Notes: generated by a model from the letters alone, not told the origin. DNA of 64,000 nt from Billgrantia gudaonensis (GCF_900100195.1 NZ_FNES01000002.1:124001-188000); one strand, 5' to 3'. Positions 26,992-37,012 are shown, counted from the first letter of the stretch. Numbers and translations are program-made.

Positions 26992-27833
26992 GCTTCTGCC
27001 AGCGATTCGCTGGGTGACGGCACTCGCCCGCCCAGGCGGGCGGTGATCTCGGCGGCGGTGTCGCGAACCAGTTCGCCGAGCTCGGCGAGCCGCGCTTCGG
27101 GAATGCGTGCCACCGGGCCGGATACCGAGATGGCCGCCAGCGGCGTAGCGTGCTCGTCGTGCAGGCAGGCCGCCACGCAGTGCAGGCCGATGGCGTGCTC
27201 CTCTCGGTCGCAAGCGTAGCCGAGGCGGCGAATCTCGGCGAGATCGGCGCTCAGCGCTTCGGCGCTGTGCAGGGTGTTGGCAGTGACCCGGGCCAGGCCC
27301 CGCTCGTCGAGGATGCGCTCGAACTCGTCGTCGGGCAGCCAGGCCATCAATGCCTTGCCCACGCCGGAGGCATGCAGCGGTGCTCGCGAGCCCAGCCGGG
27401 TGATCATGCGCATCATCTGCGGCGACTCGCTCTGGGCCAGGAACACCGCCGTTCCGCCGTCGCGGATGCCCAGGTTGGCGGTCTCGCCGGTCTGGGCGGT
27501 GAGGCGACGCAGGAAGGGGCGGCTGGTGGCCACGAAGTCGCGCGCCTCGAGAAAGCTGTTGCCGATGCGGAAGGTCTTGACGTCGATCTTCCACACGCCG
27601 AGTTCGGCGTCCTGGGTGACGAAACCCTGGCCGTGCAGTGCCTGCAGCAACCGATGGGTGGTGGAGGGCGCCAGGTCGACGGCCTCGGCCAGCTCGGAGA
27701 GCGCCAGCCCCCCGGGCGTCGCCGCCAGACGCTCGAGCAGGGTCAGGCCGCGCACCAACGACTGGCTGTGTCCGCTGTTGCTCTTGCCGGGACCTGGGGG
27801 ACGTCCCGCCGTTCTGCGTTTGCCGTCACTCAC
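26988..27833 (-). CDS. IclR family transcriptional regulator
   Basis: 281 residues. An N-terminal winged helix (about 24-85: SQSLVRGLTLLERLA, LALSELAEAVDLAPSTTHRLLQALHGQGFV) is followed by the IclR effector-binding domain (NLGIRDGGTAVFLAQ, HASGVGKALMAWLP, GYACDREEHAIGLHCVAACLHD). It is divergent from no gene but sits 98 bases downstream of an enoyl-CoA hydratase gene on the same strand, a possible target. Effector unknown. Confidence 0.92.
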   Translation of the reverse strand: MSDGKRRTAGRPPGPGKSNSGHSQSLVRGLTLLERLAATPGGLALSELAEAVDLAPSTTHRLLQALHGQGFVTQDAELGVWKIDVKTFRIGNSFLEARDFVATSRPFLRRLTAQTGETANLGIRDGGTAVFLAQSESPQMMRMITRLGSRAPLHASGVGKALMAWLPDDEFERILDERGLARVTANTLHSAEALSADLAEIRRLGYACDREEHAIGLHCVAACLHDEHATPLAAISVSGPVARIPEARLAELGELVRDTAAEITARLGGRVPSPSESLAEA

Positions 27834-27931
27834 CCGCGTCTCTCCTCGTGCCAGTAACCATCACGGCCACAGGATACCCGCTCGTGTCAGTGATGTCGCG
27901 GTTGCGGAAAAGGCTTCCATACCTTGCCGGT

Positions 27932-28723
27932 TCAGCGATGTCGCCACTGCGGCGTGCGCTTTTCGATGAAGGCATCGATGCCTTCCGTCACGTCCTCGGC
28001 CATCATGTTGGCGGCCATGGTATCGCCGGCCAGGCAGTAGGCCTCATCCAGTGGTTGCTGCAGCTGGCGCTGGAACAGCGCCTTGCCGGTATGCAGGGCC
28101 ACGGCGCTCTTGGCGCAGATGGCAGCGGTGAGTTCGCCGAGGGCATCGTCCAGGGCGTCGTCGTCGGCCACGCGGTTGACCAGGCCCCAGTCCAAGGCCC
28201 GATCGGCGTCGATGAACTCGCCGGTGAACAGCATCTCCAGGGCACGCTTGCGGCCGATGGTGCGCGACAGCGCCACCGCCGGGGTGGAGCAGAACAACCC
28301 GACGTTGATGCCGGAGACGGCGAAGCGCGCCGAGCGGGCGGCCACTGCCAGGTCGCAGCTTGCCACCAACTGGCAGCCGGCCGCCGTGGCCAGCCCCTGC
28401 ACCCGTGCGATCACCGGCACCGGCAGGGTGACGATGCGTTGCATCACGGTACCGCAGCGGGCGAACAGGTCACGGTAGTAGGCCTCGTCGGGGGTGGCGC
28501 GCATCTGCTTGAGGTCGTGACCGGCACAGAAGGCGCGCCCCTCGGCGGCCAGCACCACGCAGCGTACGTCGTCGTCCTCGGCGAGTCGCTCGAGCTCGCG
28601 GCCCAGCGCCTCGAGCATCGCTTCGGAAAGGGCGTTGAACTGGCGGGGACGCTGCATCGTCAGAGTGGTCACACCGCCGTCGACATGGCGGCGTAGGGGG
28701 AGTTCGTCGTCAAAGCGGGACAT
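27932..28723 (-). CDS. Enoyl-CoA hydratase/isomerase family protein
   Basis: 263-residue crotonase-fold protein. The oxyanion-hole segments are AEGRAFCAGHDLKQM and VQGLATAAGCQLVASCDL; the two usual catalytic Glu positions are not both evident (GLATAAGC where classical hydratases have Glu), so hydratase activity should not be assumed and the protein resembles the ECHDC3-like subgroup. Downstream on the same strand is an IclR regulator. Divergent from the PLP enzyme gene across 101 bases. Confidence 0.85.
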   Translation of the reverse strand: MSRFDDELPLRRHVDGGVTTLTMQRPRQFNALSEAMLEALGRELERLAEDDDVRCVVLAAEGRAFCAGHDLKQMRATPDEAYYRDLFARCGTVMQRIVTLPVPVIARVQGLATAAGCQLVASCDLAVAARSARFAVSGINVGLFCSTPAVALSRTIGRKRALEMLFTGEFIDADRALDWGLVNRVADDDALDDALGELTAAICAKSAVALHTGKALFQRQLQQPLDEAYCLAGDTMAANMMAEDVTEGIDAFIEKRTPQWRHR

Positions 28724-28824
28724 GGAGGCTCCTGGCTGGCGTAGGATTCGCCCACCAGCCTAGCGCGCCAGCCGCGCCTTTCGTTACGCTTGCGACCAAA
28801 GACGACCGTTGCCGGAGGCCCGCC

Positions 28825-30036
28825 ATGCCCGACTCTCCCAAGACGCTCCTCGACAAGGGGCTGCCGGAAACCGGCAACGACTTGCTCGCCGACGTCAGCC
28901 TGCCCGCTGCGGTGATTCACGAGGCACCGCTCGCCCATAACCTGGCGTGGATGCAACGCTTCGCCGACGACCACGGGGCGCGCCTCGCTCCTCATGGCAA
29001 GACCACCATGGCTCCGGCGCTCTTTCACCGCCAGCTCGCTGCCGGGGCCTGGGGCATCACTCTGGCCACCGCGCCACAGTGTCGGGCGGCTTTTGCCCAT
29101 GGCGTCACGCGGCTGCTGATGGCCAACCAGCTGGTCGGCGAGGCCAACATGGCCATCGTCGCCCGGCTCATCGAAGCGGGAGCGGAGTTCCACTGCGTGG
29201 TGGACAGCGCGGCCAATGTCGACCAACTGGGCCGCTACTTCGCCGCGCGAGGCCTGCGCCTGCCGGTGCTGATCGAACTGGGCATCGACGGTGGACGCTG
29301 CGGCTGCCGTGATCGTGACGCCGTTGTGGCACTGGCCGAACGGGTGGCCGGCGAGCCGGCGCTGGTACTGGCGGGGCTGGAGGGCTACGAGGGCGTGGTG
29401 CAGAGCGACGAGCCCACGCGAGACGTGCGAGCTTACGCCTGGCGTCTGGTGGAGGCGGCTCAGGCGCTCGACCTCGATGGCCTGATCGAAGCCGCCGAGC
29501 CGCTGATCACCGCCTCCGGCTCGGCGTGGTACGACCTCATCGCCGCCGTCTTCCAGGAGGCCCGGCTCGGCGCTCACTTCGTGCCGGTGCTGCGCCCCGG
29601 CTGCTACCTGGTGCACGACCACGGCCTGTATCACCGCGCTCAGCAGGGCGTTCTCCAGCGCCGCCCCGATCTGGAGCGCGGGCTCGAGCCGGCACTGGAG
29701 GTGTTTGCCCAAGTGGTGTCGCTGCCCGAACCGGGCCTGGCCATCGTCGGCCTGGGCAAGCGCGACATCGGCCATGACCAGCTGCCCGAGCCGCTACGCC
29801 GCTACCGCGAAGGCGGCCGGGCCGACCGTCCGCTGGAGGTGGACGGCTGGCGGATAACCAAGCTGATGGACCAGCACGCCTTCGTGACGCTGCCGCCCGA
29901 CCCCGACGGGGTGCGCGTCGGCGATATCGTCGCCTTCGGCGCCTCGCACCCCTGCCTCACCTTCGACAAGTGGCGCCGGCTGTGCCGGGTCGACGAGCGG
30001 CTGGCCGTCGTTGAGGTACTGGAAACCTGTTTCTAG
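28825..30036 (+). CDS. Fold-type III PLP enzyme (D-serine dehydratase-like / amino acid deaminase)
   Basis: 403-residue protein with an alanine-racemase-type N-terminal barrel. LAPHGKTTMAPALF contains the PLP-binding Lys (near residue 59), and the C-terminal DSD1-like domain carries GASHPCLTFDKW, whose His and Cys match the metal pair of eukaryotic D-serine dehydratase. Candidate activities are D-amino acid dehydratase, D-threonine aldolase or deaminase; the exact substrate cannot be decided. Convergent with serA, 18 bases apart. Confidence 0.8.
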   Translation: MPDSPKTLLDKGLPETGNDLLADVSLPAAVIHEAPLAHNLAWMQRFADDHGARLAPHGKTTMAPALFHRQLAAGAWGITLATAPQCRAAFAHGVTRLLMANQLVGEANMAIVARLIEAGAEFHCVVDSAANVDQLGRYFAARGLRLPVLIELGIDGGRCGCRDRDAVVALAERVAGEPALVLAGLEGYEGVVQSDEPTRDVRAYAWRLVEAAQALDLDGLIEAAEPLITASGSAWYDLIAAVFQEARLGAHFVPVLRPGCYLVHDHGLYHRAQQGVLQRRPDLERGLEPALEVFAQVVSLPEPGLAIVGLGKRDIGHDQLPEPLRRYREGGRADRPLEVDGWRITKLMDQHAFVTLPPDPDGVRVGDIVAFGASHPCLTFDKWRRLCRVDERLAVVEVLETCF

Positions 30037-30054
30037 GCTCCCGCTTTCCAGACC

Positions 30055-31305
30055 TCACTCATGGTAGTTGGTCTCCGAGTAGAGCACCCGCACGCGCAAG
30101 GTATGCTCGACGTGACGCAGGGCGTCCAGCGCCTTGGGACCGTAGGCCTTGTCGACGTCGATGACCACATAGCCGACCTTTTCGTTGGTCTGCAGATACT
30201 GGCCGGAGATGTTGATGTCGTTCTCCGACAGCACGCGGTTGATCTCGGAGAGCACGCCCGGCACGTTGTCGTGGATGTGCAGCAGGCGGTGCTTGTCCGG
30301 ATGGGCCGGCAGGGCCACTTCCGGAAAGTTGACCGAAGTGACGGTAGTGCCGTTGTCGGAGTAGGTGATCAGCTTTTCGGAGACTTCGATGCCGATGTTC
30401 TCCTGAGCCTCCAGGGTGGAGCCGCCGATGTGCGGCGTGAGAATGACGTTGGGCAGGCCGCGCAGAGGGCTCACGAATTCCTCCGAGTTGCCCTTGGGCT
30501 CGACCGGGAAGACGTCGATGGCCGCGCCCAGCAAGCGACCGGCCTCGAGCGCCGCCGCCAGTTCCTCGATCACCACCACGCTGCCACGCGAAGCATTGAT
30601 CAGGATGCCGCCCTGCTTCATCAGCGCCAGCTGCTCCTTGCCGATCATCCACCGTGTGGAGGGCACATCCGGGACGTGCAGGCTCACCACGTCGGCACGG
30701 GCCAGAAGTTCCTCCAGGCTCGCCACCTGGGTGGCGTTGCCCATGCCGAGCTTGGCGACTACGTCGTAGTAGAGCACGTTGAAACCGAGCGACTCGGCGA
30801 GCACCGAGAGCTGGGCGCCGATGTTGCCGTAGCCGACGATGCCCAGCGTCTTGCCGCGTGCTTCATGGGAATGCTTGGCGCTCTTCAGCCAGCCGCCCTG
30901 GTGGGCGCGGGCATTCTTCTCGGGAATGCCGCGCAGCAGCATGATCGCCTCGGCCAGCACCAGTTCCGCCACCGAGCGGGTATTGGAATAGGGCGCGTTG
31001 AACACCGGGATGCCGCGGGCGAGCGCCGCTCCCAGGTCGACCTGATTGGTGCCGATGCAGAAGCAGCCCACCGCCACCAGCTTCTCGGCGGCGGCGAAGA
31101 CGCGCTCGTTGAGCTGGGTGCGCGAGCGGATGCCGATGAAGTGGACGTCGCGGATCTTGTCGATCAGCGTGGCTTCGTCCAGCGAAGTCGGCAGGTGCTC
31201 GATGTTGGTGTAACCGGCATTCAGGAAATTGTCCACCGCGCTCTGGTGGACGCCCTCGAGTAGCAGGATCTTGATCTTGCTCTTGTCCAGGGACGTTTTG
31301 GCCAT
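30055..31305 (-). CDS. serA: D-3-phosphoglycerate dehydrogenase
   Basis: First enzyme of serine biosynthesis, oxidising 3-phosphoglycerate with NAD. 416 residues closely resembling E. coli SerA: MAKTSLDKSKIKILLLEGVH at the N-terminus, GCFCIGTNQVDL, the NAD motif GIVGYGNIGAQL near residue 157, the catalytic His in TPHIGGSTLEAQ, and a C-terminal ACT domain (HIHDNVPGVLSEINRVLSE) for serine feedback. The start at 31305 is fixed by this N-terminus although the frame is open upstream. Divergent from xseB. Confidence 0.96.
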   Translation of the reverse strand: MAKTSLDKSKIKILLLEGVHQSAVDNFLNAGYTNIEHLPTSLDEATLIDKIRDVHFIGIRSRTQLNERVFAAAEKLVAVGCFCIGTNQVDLGAALARGIPVFNAPYSNTRSVAELVLAEAIMLLRGIPEKNARAHQGGWLKSAKHSHEARGKTLGIVGYGNIGAQLSVLAESLGFNVLYYDVVAKLGMGNATQVASLEELLARADVVSLHVPDVPSTRWMIGKEQLALMKQGGILINASRGSVVVIEELAAALEAGRLLGAAIDVFPVEPKGNSEEFVSPLRGLPNVILTPHIGGSTLEAQENIGIEVSEKLITYSDNGTTVTSVNFPEVALPAHPDKHRLLHIHDNVPGVLSEINRVLSENDINISGQYLQTNEKVGYVVIDVDKAYGPKALDALRHVEHTLRVRVLYSETNYHE

Positions 31306-31482
31306 GGTCGAATCAACCCTTCGATGGTGCGATCCGTCGGCAACGACGCAGCCTGGCCGACGGGATCGGGCGGGAAACAGGGCACATATCTTAACACAGC
31401 GGGTCGCCACGACGATGAAAAGGCTGCGCTGCGTGAATGAGCGCCCTGCATGTTGGGCAGACGACCCCGGGGGCAGAGCGTG

Positions 31483-31488
31483 TATACT
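31483..31488 (+). promoter_or_regulatory. Putative -10 element for xseB-ispA-dxs
   Basis: TATACT lies in the string CGTGTATACTG, identical to that before yibN at 8730. It is 45 bases before the xseB ATG. No good -35 is apparent, so an activator or relaxed spacing may be involved. Confidence 0.45.
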
Positions 31489-31532
31489 GTCGCCTCCTGG
31501 AATTTCGACACAGCGGTGACGAGTAGCGAGCC

Positions 31533-31823
31533 ATGGTAGAGCATGACCGGTCATCATCCCCGGCCGCGGGTGACGCCTCCGGCGAGGCCGATTTCGCGGC
31601 CACCGTGGCGCGGCTGGAGCGGCTGGTGGAGCAGCTGGAAGGCGGCGAACTGTCGCTGGAAGGGGCGCTCTCCGCCTTCGAGGAGGGCGTGAGGCTGACC
31701 CGCGATGCCCAGCGCCGGCTGGACGAAGCCGAGCTGCGCGTGCGCACCCTGACCGAGCGCGGCGACGGTAGCGCCGACCTCCAGCCGTTCGCCGACCCGA
31801 CGGAGGGCGAGGGTGAACGCTGA
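31533..31823 (+). CDS. xseB: Exodeoxyribonuclease VII small subunit
   Basis: 96-residue helical protein with the XseB core FAATVARLERLVEQLEGGEL and ALSAFEEGVRLTRDAQRRLDEAE. It forms the multimeric small subunit of the single-strand DNA exonuclease with XseA, which is not in the window. N-terminal 20 residues are Ser/Ala-rich and variable. It overlaps ispA by 11 bases; xseB-ispA-dxs is a conserved gammaproteobacterial operon. Confidence 0.95.
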   Translation: MVEHDRSSSPAAGDASGEADFAATVARLERLVEQLEGGELSLEGALSAFEEGVRLTRDAQRRLDEAELRVRTLTERGDGSADLQPFADPTEGEGER

Positions 31824-32697
31824 CTCACTGACCGCGCGCCTGGCCGCCGATCGTGCGCGAGTCGACGCCTACCTGGCGGGGTTGTTCGAGGGGCGCCGGA
31901 TGACGGCGCCGCGTCTCGAGGCCGCCATGCGCCACGGCGTGCTGGTCGGCGGCAAGCGGCTGCGCCCGGTGCTGGTGTATCTCTCCGGCCGAGCCCTGGG
32001 CGCCGACGACGCGGTGCTGGATGCGCCGGCCGCCGCCGTGGAGCTGATCCATGCCTACTCGCTGGTGCACGACGATCTGCCCGCCATGGACGATGATGAC
32101 TTGCGCCGTGGCCAGCCCACGGTGCACAAGGCCTTCGACGAGGCGACGGCGATCCTCGCCGGGGACGCCCTGCAGTGTCTGGCCTTCGAGGTGCTGGCCG
32201 GGATCTCGCACCCGCGCTTGCCGGCCCAGATGCGGACCCTGGCCGAAGCCGCGGGTCGCGACGGCATGGTCGGCGGCCAGGCGCTGGACCTCGCCGCGGT
32301 GGGCGGCCACCCTGACGTCGAGACGCTGGCTCGCGTGCACGCTCACAAGACCGGGGCCCTGATCGGCGCTGCCGTGCGTCTGGGGGCGCTGGCTGCCGTG
32401 GACGAAACGGACCCGCGGGTGGCGGCATTGTCGCACTACGCCGCCGCCATCGGCTTGGCCTTCCAGATCCATGACGACGTGCTCGACGTGGCCGGCGACA
32501 CCGGCACTCTGGGCAAGGCCTCCGGTGCCGATGCGGCGCGCGACAAGCCCACCTATCCGGCCCTGCTGGGGCTGGAGGGCGCGCGCCGGCGGGCTGGCGA
32601 ACTGGTCGACGAGGCCGTTGCCGCACTCGCGCCGCTGGGTGATGCCGCGGCGCCGTTGGCCGAACTGGCCCGTTACATGATCGAACGTGACCACTGA
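31813..32697 (+). CDS. ispA: Farnesyl diphosphate synthase
   Basis: 294-residue all-helical prenyltransferase condensing IPP with DMAPP and GPP. First Asp-rich motif DDLPAMDDDD near residue 84, chain-length region before it (ELIHAYSLVH), GGKRLRP for IPP binding, second Asp motif HDDVLD near 219. Translation starts at GTG 31813, with a purine-rich GGAGGGCGAGG just upstream inside xseB. Product feeds ubiquinone and cell-wall lipid carriers. Confidence 0.95.
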   Translation: MNADSLTARLAADRARVDAYLAGLFEGRRMTAPRLEAAMRHGVLVGGKRLRPVLVYLSGRALGADDAVLDAPAAAVELIHAYSLVHDDLPAMDDDDLRRGQPTVHKAFDEATAILAGDALQCLAFEVLAGISHPRLPAQMRTLAEAAGRDGMVGGQALDLAAVGGHPDVETLARVHAHKTGALIGAAVRLGALAAVDETDPRVAALSHYAAAIGLAFQIHDDVLDVAGDTGTLGKASGADAARDKPTYPALLGLEGARRRAGELVDEAVAALAPLGDAAAPLAELARYMIERDH

Positions 32698-32712
32698 CAC
32701 CACAGGGCATTC

Positions 32713-34668
32713 ATGAAGCTCTACGACGACATTCCCGCCGAGCGCCCGTACACGCCGCTGCTCGACACCCTGGATACGCCCTCGGCGTTGCGGGCGATGA
32801 ACACGGCCCAGCTCGCGCAGGTGGCCGATGAGCTTCGCGCCTACCTGCTCTACAGCGTGGGGGTTTCCGGCGGTCACTTCGGCGCCGGTCTGGGCGTGGT
32901 CGAACTCACCGTCGCCCTGCACCACGCGCTGGAAACGCCCCACGATCGCCTGGTGTGGGACGTGGGGCACCAGGCCTACCCGCACAAGATCCTCACCGGA
33001 CGCCGCGAGGCGATGACCACCATCCGCCAGCATGGCGGCCTGGCGGCCTTCCCACGGCGCGCCGAGTCGCAATACGACACCTTTGGCGTGGGCCATTCCA
33101 GTACCTCGATCTCCGCGGCGCTGGGCATGGCCCTGGCGTCCCGCACGAGCGGCGAGAAACGCCGCGTGTGCGCGGTGATCGGCGACGGCGCGCTCACCGC
33201 AGGCATGGCCTTCGAGGCGCTTGCCCATGCCGGCCACGTCGATGCCAACCTGCTGGTGGTGCTCAACGACAACGAGATGTCGATCTCCGAAAACGTCGGC
33301 GGCATCGCCAGCTACTTGGCGAACGTTCTCTCCAGCAAGCCCTATCTCGCCATGCGCGAGGAGAGCAAGAAGGTGCTGGCTCACCTGCCCGGCGCCCTGG
33401 AACTGGCGCGTCGCACCGAGGAGCACATGAAGGGCATGGTCAGCCCGGCCACGCTCTTCGAGGAGATGGGGTTCAACTACATCGGGCCCATCGACGGTCA
33501 TGACCTGCCGACGCTGGCCCAGACGCTGCGCAACATTCGCGACCTGGAAGGGCCGCAGTTCCTGCACGTCAAGACCTGCAAGGGCCGCGGCTTCCTGCCC
33601 GCCGAGGCGGATCCCATCGGCTACCACGCCATCACCAAGCTGGAGAAGAACGGCGACACGCCACCGCCGCTCAAGCCGGCGGCACCCAAGCCCAAGCCGA
33701 AGAAGTATTGCAACGTCTTCGGCGACTGGCTGTGCGACATGGCCGCGGCCGATGCACGGCTGATCGGCATCACCCCGGCGATGCGCGAGGGTTCCGACCT
33801 GGTGCGCTTCTCCCGGGAGTATCCGGAGCGCTACTTCGATGTGGCGATCGCCGAGCAGCACGCGGTGACGCTCGCCGCCGGCATGGCCTGCGAGGCGATG
33901 AAGCCGGTGGTGGCGATCTATTCCACCTTCCTGCAGCGCGGCTACGACCAGCTGATCCACGACGTGGCGGTACAGGGGCTCGACGTCACCTTCGCTCTCG
34001 ACCGTGCCGGCCTGGTCGGCGAGGATGGCCCGACCCATCATGGCGCCCTGGATCTCAGCTATCTGCGCTGCGTGCCGGGGATGGTGGTGCTGGCGCCGGC
34101 CGACGAAGCGGAGTGCCGTGCCATGCTCAGCGCCGCCTATCACCATCCTGGCCCGGCAGCAGTTCGCTATCCGCGCGGTACCGGTCCGGGAGTGGCGATC
34201 CCCGACCATCTGGAAGCCTTGCCCATCGGCACGGCCCAGCCGCGGCGCCGAAGCGGCGCCGAGCCGGGACGGCGAATCGCCCTGCTCGCCTTCGGCAGCC
34301 TCAACGGCCCGGCGGGCGAGGTCGCCGAACGTCTCGATGCCAGCCATGTCAACATGCGTTCGGTGAAGCCGCTCGACCGCCAGGCCGTGCTCGCCGCTGC
34401 CGCCGACCATGACCTGCTGGTAACGCTGGAGGAAAACGTGGTGGCCGGCGGGGCCGGCAGCGCGGTGGGCGAGCTGCTGGCGGCCGAAGGAGTGGCGGTG
34501 GCGTTGCTCCATCTCGGCCTGCCCGATGTCTTCGTCGAGCACGGCAAGCCGGCCGAGCTGCTCACCGACTGCGGTCTCGATGCGGACGGCATCGAGGCGA
34601 CGATTCGTCGGCGGCTGGAAGCCGGTGACGTGGAAGGGTGCGACACGGGGAGACGAACGACATGTTGA
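32713..34668 (+). CDS. dxs: 1-deoxy-D-xylulose-5-phosphate synthase
   Basis: 651-residue thiamine-diphosphate enzyme that starts the MEP isoprenoid pathway from pyruvate and glyceraldehyde 3-phosphate. HVG-type motifs are visible: [15 protein letters not shown], the ThDP/Mg motif [18 protein letters not shown]...NDNEMSIS, the transketolase pyrimidine domain with [23 protein letters not shown] segment ([16 protein letters not shown]), and [15 protein letters not shown]. It follows ispA by 15 bases and overlaps the djlA-like gene by seven. Confidence 0.97.
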   Translation: MKLYDDIPAERPYTPLLDTLDTPSALRAMNTAQLAQVADELRAYLLYSVGVSGGHFGAGLGVVELTVALHHALETPHDRLVWDVGHQAYPHKILTGRREAMTTIRQHGGLAAFPRRAESQYDTFGVGHSSTSISAALGMALASRTSGEKRRVCAVIGDGALTAGMAFEALAHAGHVDANLLVVLNDNEMSISENVGGIASYLANVLSSKPYLAMREESKKVLAHLPGALELARRTEEHMKGMVSPATLFEEMGFNYIGPIDGHDLPTLAQTLRNIRDLEGPQFLHVKTCKGRGFLPAEADPIGYHAITKLEKNGDTPPPLKPAAPKPKPKKYCNVFGDWLCDMAAADARLIGITPAMREGSDLVRFSREYPERYFDVAIAEQHAVTLAAGMACEAMKPVVAIYSTFLQRGYDQLIHDVAVQGLDVTFALDRAGLVGEDGPTHHGALDLSYLRCVPGMVVLAPADEAECRAMLSAAYHHPGPAAVRYPRGTGPGVAIPDHLEALPIGTAQPRRRSGAEPGRRIALLAFGSLNGPAGEVAERLDASHVNMRSVKPLDRQAVLAAAADHDLLVTLEENVVAGGAGSAVGELLAAEGVAVALLHLGLPDVFVEHGKPAELLTDCGLDADGIEATIRRRLEAGDVEGCDTGRRTTC

Positions 34669-35420
34669 TGGCCATGCTGATCGGTGCCTTCCTGGGCTTC
34701 TGGATTGGAGGACCGCTGGGCATGCTGGTAGGCGGTGGGTTGGGCTACTGGCTCGCCCAGCGTCTGCGGCGCAGTGCCCTGGGCCGACTGGCCGAAGCCC
34801 AGGCGCAGTTCCTGGAATCGACCTTTGCGGTCATGGGTTGCCTGTGCAAGGCCGATGGCCAGGTCACCGAGGATGAACTGGATGCGTCGCGCCAGCTGTG
34901 GGATCGCCTGCGCTTGAACGAGGCCCAGCGCGCCAAGGCTCGGGCCGACTTCACCCGCGGCAAGTCGGCGGACTTCGACCTGGAGGCGGAGCTGGCCAAG
35001 GTCCGGGGGATCGTGGGCAGCCAGCCGGCCATGCGCCAGGTGTTCTTGCAGGTCCAGTTGGCGGCAGTCGCTGCCGACGGGCAACTGCATCCCGCCGAGC
35101 ACGACATGCTGATGCGGGTGGTGCGCGGGTTGGGCTGCTCGGAGGCGGAGGTCGCCCAGATCGAGGCCATACTGCATGGCGCCGCCGAGTCGGCGAGCGA
35201 CCGGGCGACGTCCCTCGACGAGGCTTATCGGGTGCTGGGGGTCGAGGAAGACGCGAGCGACTCCGAACTCAAGAAAGCCTACCGCCGCCTGATGAGCCAG
35301 AATCATCCCGACAAGCTCGCCGCCAAGGGCCTGCCGGAGAGCATGCGCGAGGTCGCTCAGCAGCGTACCAGCGAGATTGCCAATGCCTACGAGCGCATCC
35401 GCAAGGCGCGCGCGGCCTGA
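34662..35420 (+). CDS. djlA: DjlA-like membrane-anchored J-domain co-chaperone
   Basis: 252 residues: an N-terminal glycine-rich membrane helix ([24 protein letters not shown] broken by Gly repeats, about 5-28), a TerB-like helical domain (about 50-165, [16 protein letters not shown] and [17 protein letters not shown]) and a C-terminal J domain (about 185-252) with the HPD tripeptide in [10 protein letters not shown]. This is the DjlA architecture, which recruits DnaK at the inner membrane. ATG 34662 has GGGGAGA at 8 bases; an upstream in-frame ATG (34638) is less likely. Overlaps dxs. Confidence 0.9.
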   Translation: MLMAMLIGAFLGFWIGGPLGMLVGGGLGYWLAQRLRRSALGRLAEAQAQFLESTFAVMGCLCKADGQVTEDELDASRQLWDRLRLNEAQRAKARADFTRGKSADFDLEAELAKVRGIVGSQPAMRQVFLQVQLAAVAADGQLHPAEHDMLMRVVRGLGCSEAEVAQIEAILHGAAESASDRATSLDEAYRVLGVEEDASDSELKKAYRRLMSQNHPDKLAAKGLPESMREVAQQRTSEIANAYERIRKARAA

Positions 35421-35435
35421 GGGCGTCCTGGCCGC

Positions 35436-36107
35436 TCAAGCGGTGTGGGGCAGCACCGCGGTGTACACCGCAAAGTAGTGGAAAGCGCTGCCGCCGAGGA
35501 CGAACAGGTGCCAGATGGCGTGGTGAAAGGGGATCGCGCGAACGGCATAGAAGATCGTGCCGAGAGTGTAGGTGATGCCGCCGGCGACGAGCAGCGCAAT
35601 GCCGGTTGCCGAGAGGCTGACCGCCATCTCGCCGCTGGCGAAGACGATCAGCCAGCCCATCACCAGGTAAATGGTGATACGCAGGGCGGTGAAGCGGTGG
35701 GGCCAGCAGAGCTTGCAGGCGATGCCGCCCACTGCCAGGCCCCAGACGATGGCGAACAGGGTCCAGCCCGTCGCGCCGCGCATGTTGACCAGCAGGAAAG
35801 GGGTATAGGTGCCGGCGATCAGCAGGTAGATGGCGCAGTGGTCGAAGAGTTGGAACAGGTGCTTCAGTCGGGGATGGCGGAAAGCGTGGTAGAGGGCCGA
35901 AGCGGTATAGAGCAGGACCAGGCTGGCGCCATAGAGGCTGATGCCGACCAGCTTCCACGGATCGACATCGGCGGACAGGACGACCAGTACCAATAGAACC
36001 ACGACCCCCGCGAGGCTGAGGCCGGCTCCGATCCCGTGACTGACGCTGTGCAGCAACTCTTCCATCCGCGAGAAGTCGTGCCCTGCCGCTCTGTCGCGCT
36101 TGTCCAT
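35436..36107 (-). CDS. Hemolysin III / PAQR family membrane protein
   Basis: 223 residues with seven predicted membrane helices. Family signatures: EELLHSVSHGIGAGLSLAG at the start, SALYHAF, DHCAIYLLIAGTYTPF near the middle, and PFHHAIWHLFVLGGSAFHYFAV at the end, giving the conserved Ser-His-Asp-His metal-binding pattern of the PAQR family. Despite the historical name, lytic activity is not established for most members. Convergent with the djlA-like gene. Confidence 0.92.
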   Translation of the reverse strand: MDKRDRAAGHDFSRMEELLHSVSHGIGAGLSLAGVVVLLVLVVLSADVDPWKLVGISLYGASLVLLYTASALYHAFRHPRLKHLFQLFDHCAIYLLIAGTYTPFLLVNMRGATGWTLFAIVWGLAVGGIACKLCWPHRFTALRITIYLVMGWLIVFASGEMAVSLSATGIALLVAGGITYTLGTIFYAVRAIPFHHAIWHLFVLGGSAFHYFAVYTAVLPHTA

Positions 36108-36206
36108 GTCCGAGATCCCGTGGCCGTCGTGTCGAAACGTGCGTCGTTACACGCCCATTCTAGAATGGGACAGACGAAGCCGATAACGGTTCGTATCGGT
36201 TGCGGT

Positions 36207-36842
36207 TCAGGGCTTGCGCTCGATGTCCACGTCACTGGCCTGGGTGAAATCGCCCAGCGCCATCATGTGGCCGAGCTTGCCGGCCTTGGTGGAGAGGTAG
36301 TGCTCATTGTGCGGGTTGAGACCGGTGGTCAGCGGAACCCGTTCGGTGACGTTGACGCCGGCTTCGGTGAGTGCGGCGACCTTGCGCGGGTTGTTGGTCA
36401 TCAGCCGCAGGGCGGCGACGCCCAGGTGCTCGAGCATCGGCACGCAGAGATCGTAGCGGCGCAGGTCGGCGCCGAAGCCGAGACGCTCGTTGGCCTCCAC
36501 GGTGTCGGCGCCCTGGTCCTGCAGATGGTAGGCGCGGATCTTGTTGAGCAATCCGATGCCGCGCCCTTCCTGGCGCAGATAGAGCAGCACGCCGCGCCCC
36601 TCGTCGGCGATGCGCTTCAGCGCTTCCTGCAGCTGGTAGCCGCAGTCGCAGCGCATCGAGAACAGCGCATCGCCGGTCAGACATTCGGAGTGCACTCGCC
36701 CCAGCACCGGCTCGCCATCGGCCACGTCGCCCAGCGTCAGAGCGATGTGATCCTTGCCGGTGGCCTCGTCCTCGAAGCCATGCATGGTGAAGGTGGCCCA
36801 GGGGGTGGGCAGCCGGGAGGCGGCGATGAATCGAATCGTCAC
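36207..36842 (-). CDS. ribA: GTP cyclohydrolase II
   Basis: Zinc enzyme opening GTP in the first step of riboflavin synthesis. 211 residues from a GTG at 36842 preceded by GAGG; this start gives [20 protein letters not shown], collinear with E. coli RibA, while ATG 36866 would add eight residues. Zinc ligands are in [37 protein letters not shown] and LMTNNPRKV are further active-site motifs. Divergent from hemE. Confidence 0.94.
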   Translation of the reverse strand: MTIRFIAASRLPTPWATFTMHGFEDEATGKDHIALTLGDVADGEPVLGRVHSECLTGDALFSMRCDCGYQLQEALKRIADEGRGVLLYLRQEGRGIGLLNKIRAYHLQDQGADTVEANERLGFGADLRRYDLCVPMLEHLGVAALRLMTNNPRKVAALTEAGVNVTERVPLTTGLNPHNEHYLSTKAGKLGHMMALGDFTQASDVDIERKP

Positions 36843-36975
36843 GGGGTACCTCGGGTGAAAGACCACGGCGCTGCCGGAAACGGACTCGCCATTCTAGCAG
36901 GAACGCCGGTCGGGCTCACGGTCCATGCGGGGCGCCGAACTTGGCCTCGGTCAAGCCGCAGCCCGAACGATGCGC

Positions 36976-36992
36976 TACAATGTCGCGACATT
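36976..36992 (+). promoter_or_regulatory. hemE -10 element overlapping a 14-base palindrome
   Basis: TACAAT (36976-36981) is a good -10 sequence. AATGTCGCGACATT (36979-36992) is a perfect palindrome that overlaps it and covers the probable start point, 20-30 bases before the hemE ATG. It could be an operator or only a coincidence of the GC-rich sequence. Confidence 0.45.
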
Positions 36993-37012
36993 TCCTGTGG
37001 ATGACCGCCTGC

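Noticed and set aside
27932..30036. Possible operon for D-amino acid or acyl-CoA catabolism (crotonase plus PLP enzyme)
   Set aside because: The two genes are divergent and no further pathway genes are present, so a joint pathway is not supported.
31825..34542. A 905-codon minus-strand frame antisense to ispA and dxs
   Set aside because: Shadow of two clear enzymes; composition is that of an antisense GC-rich frame with many His/Arg/Gln.
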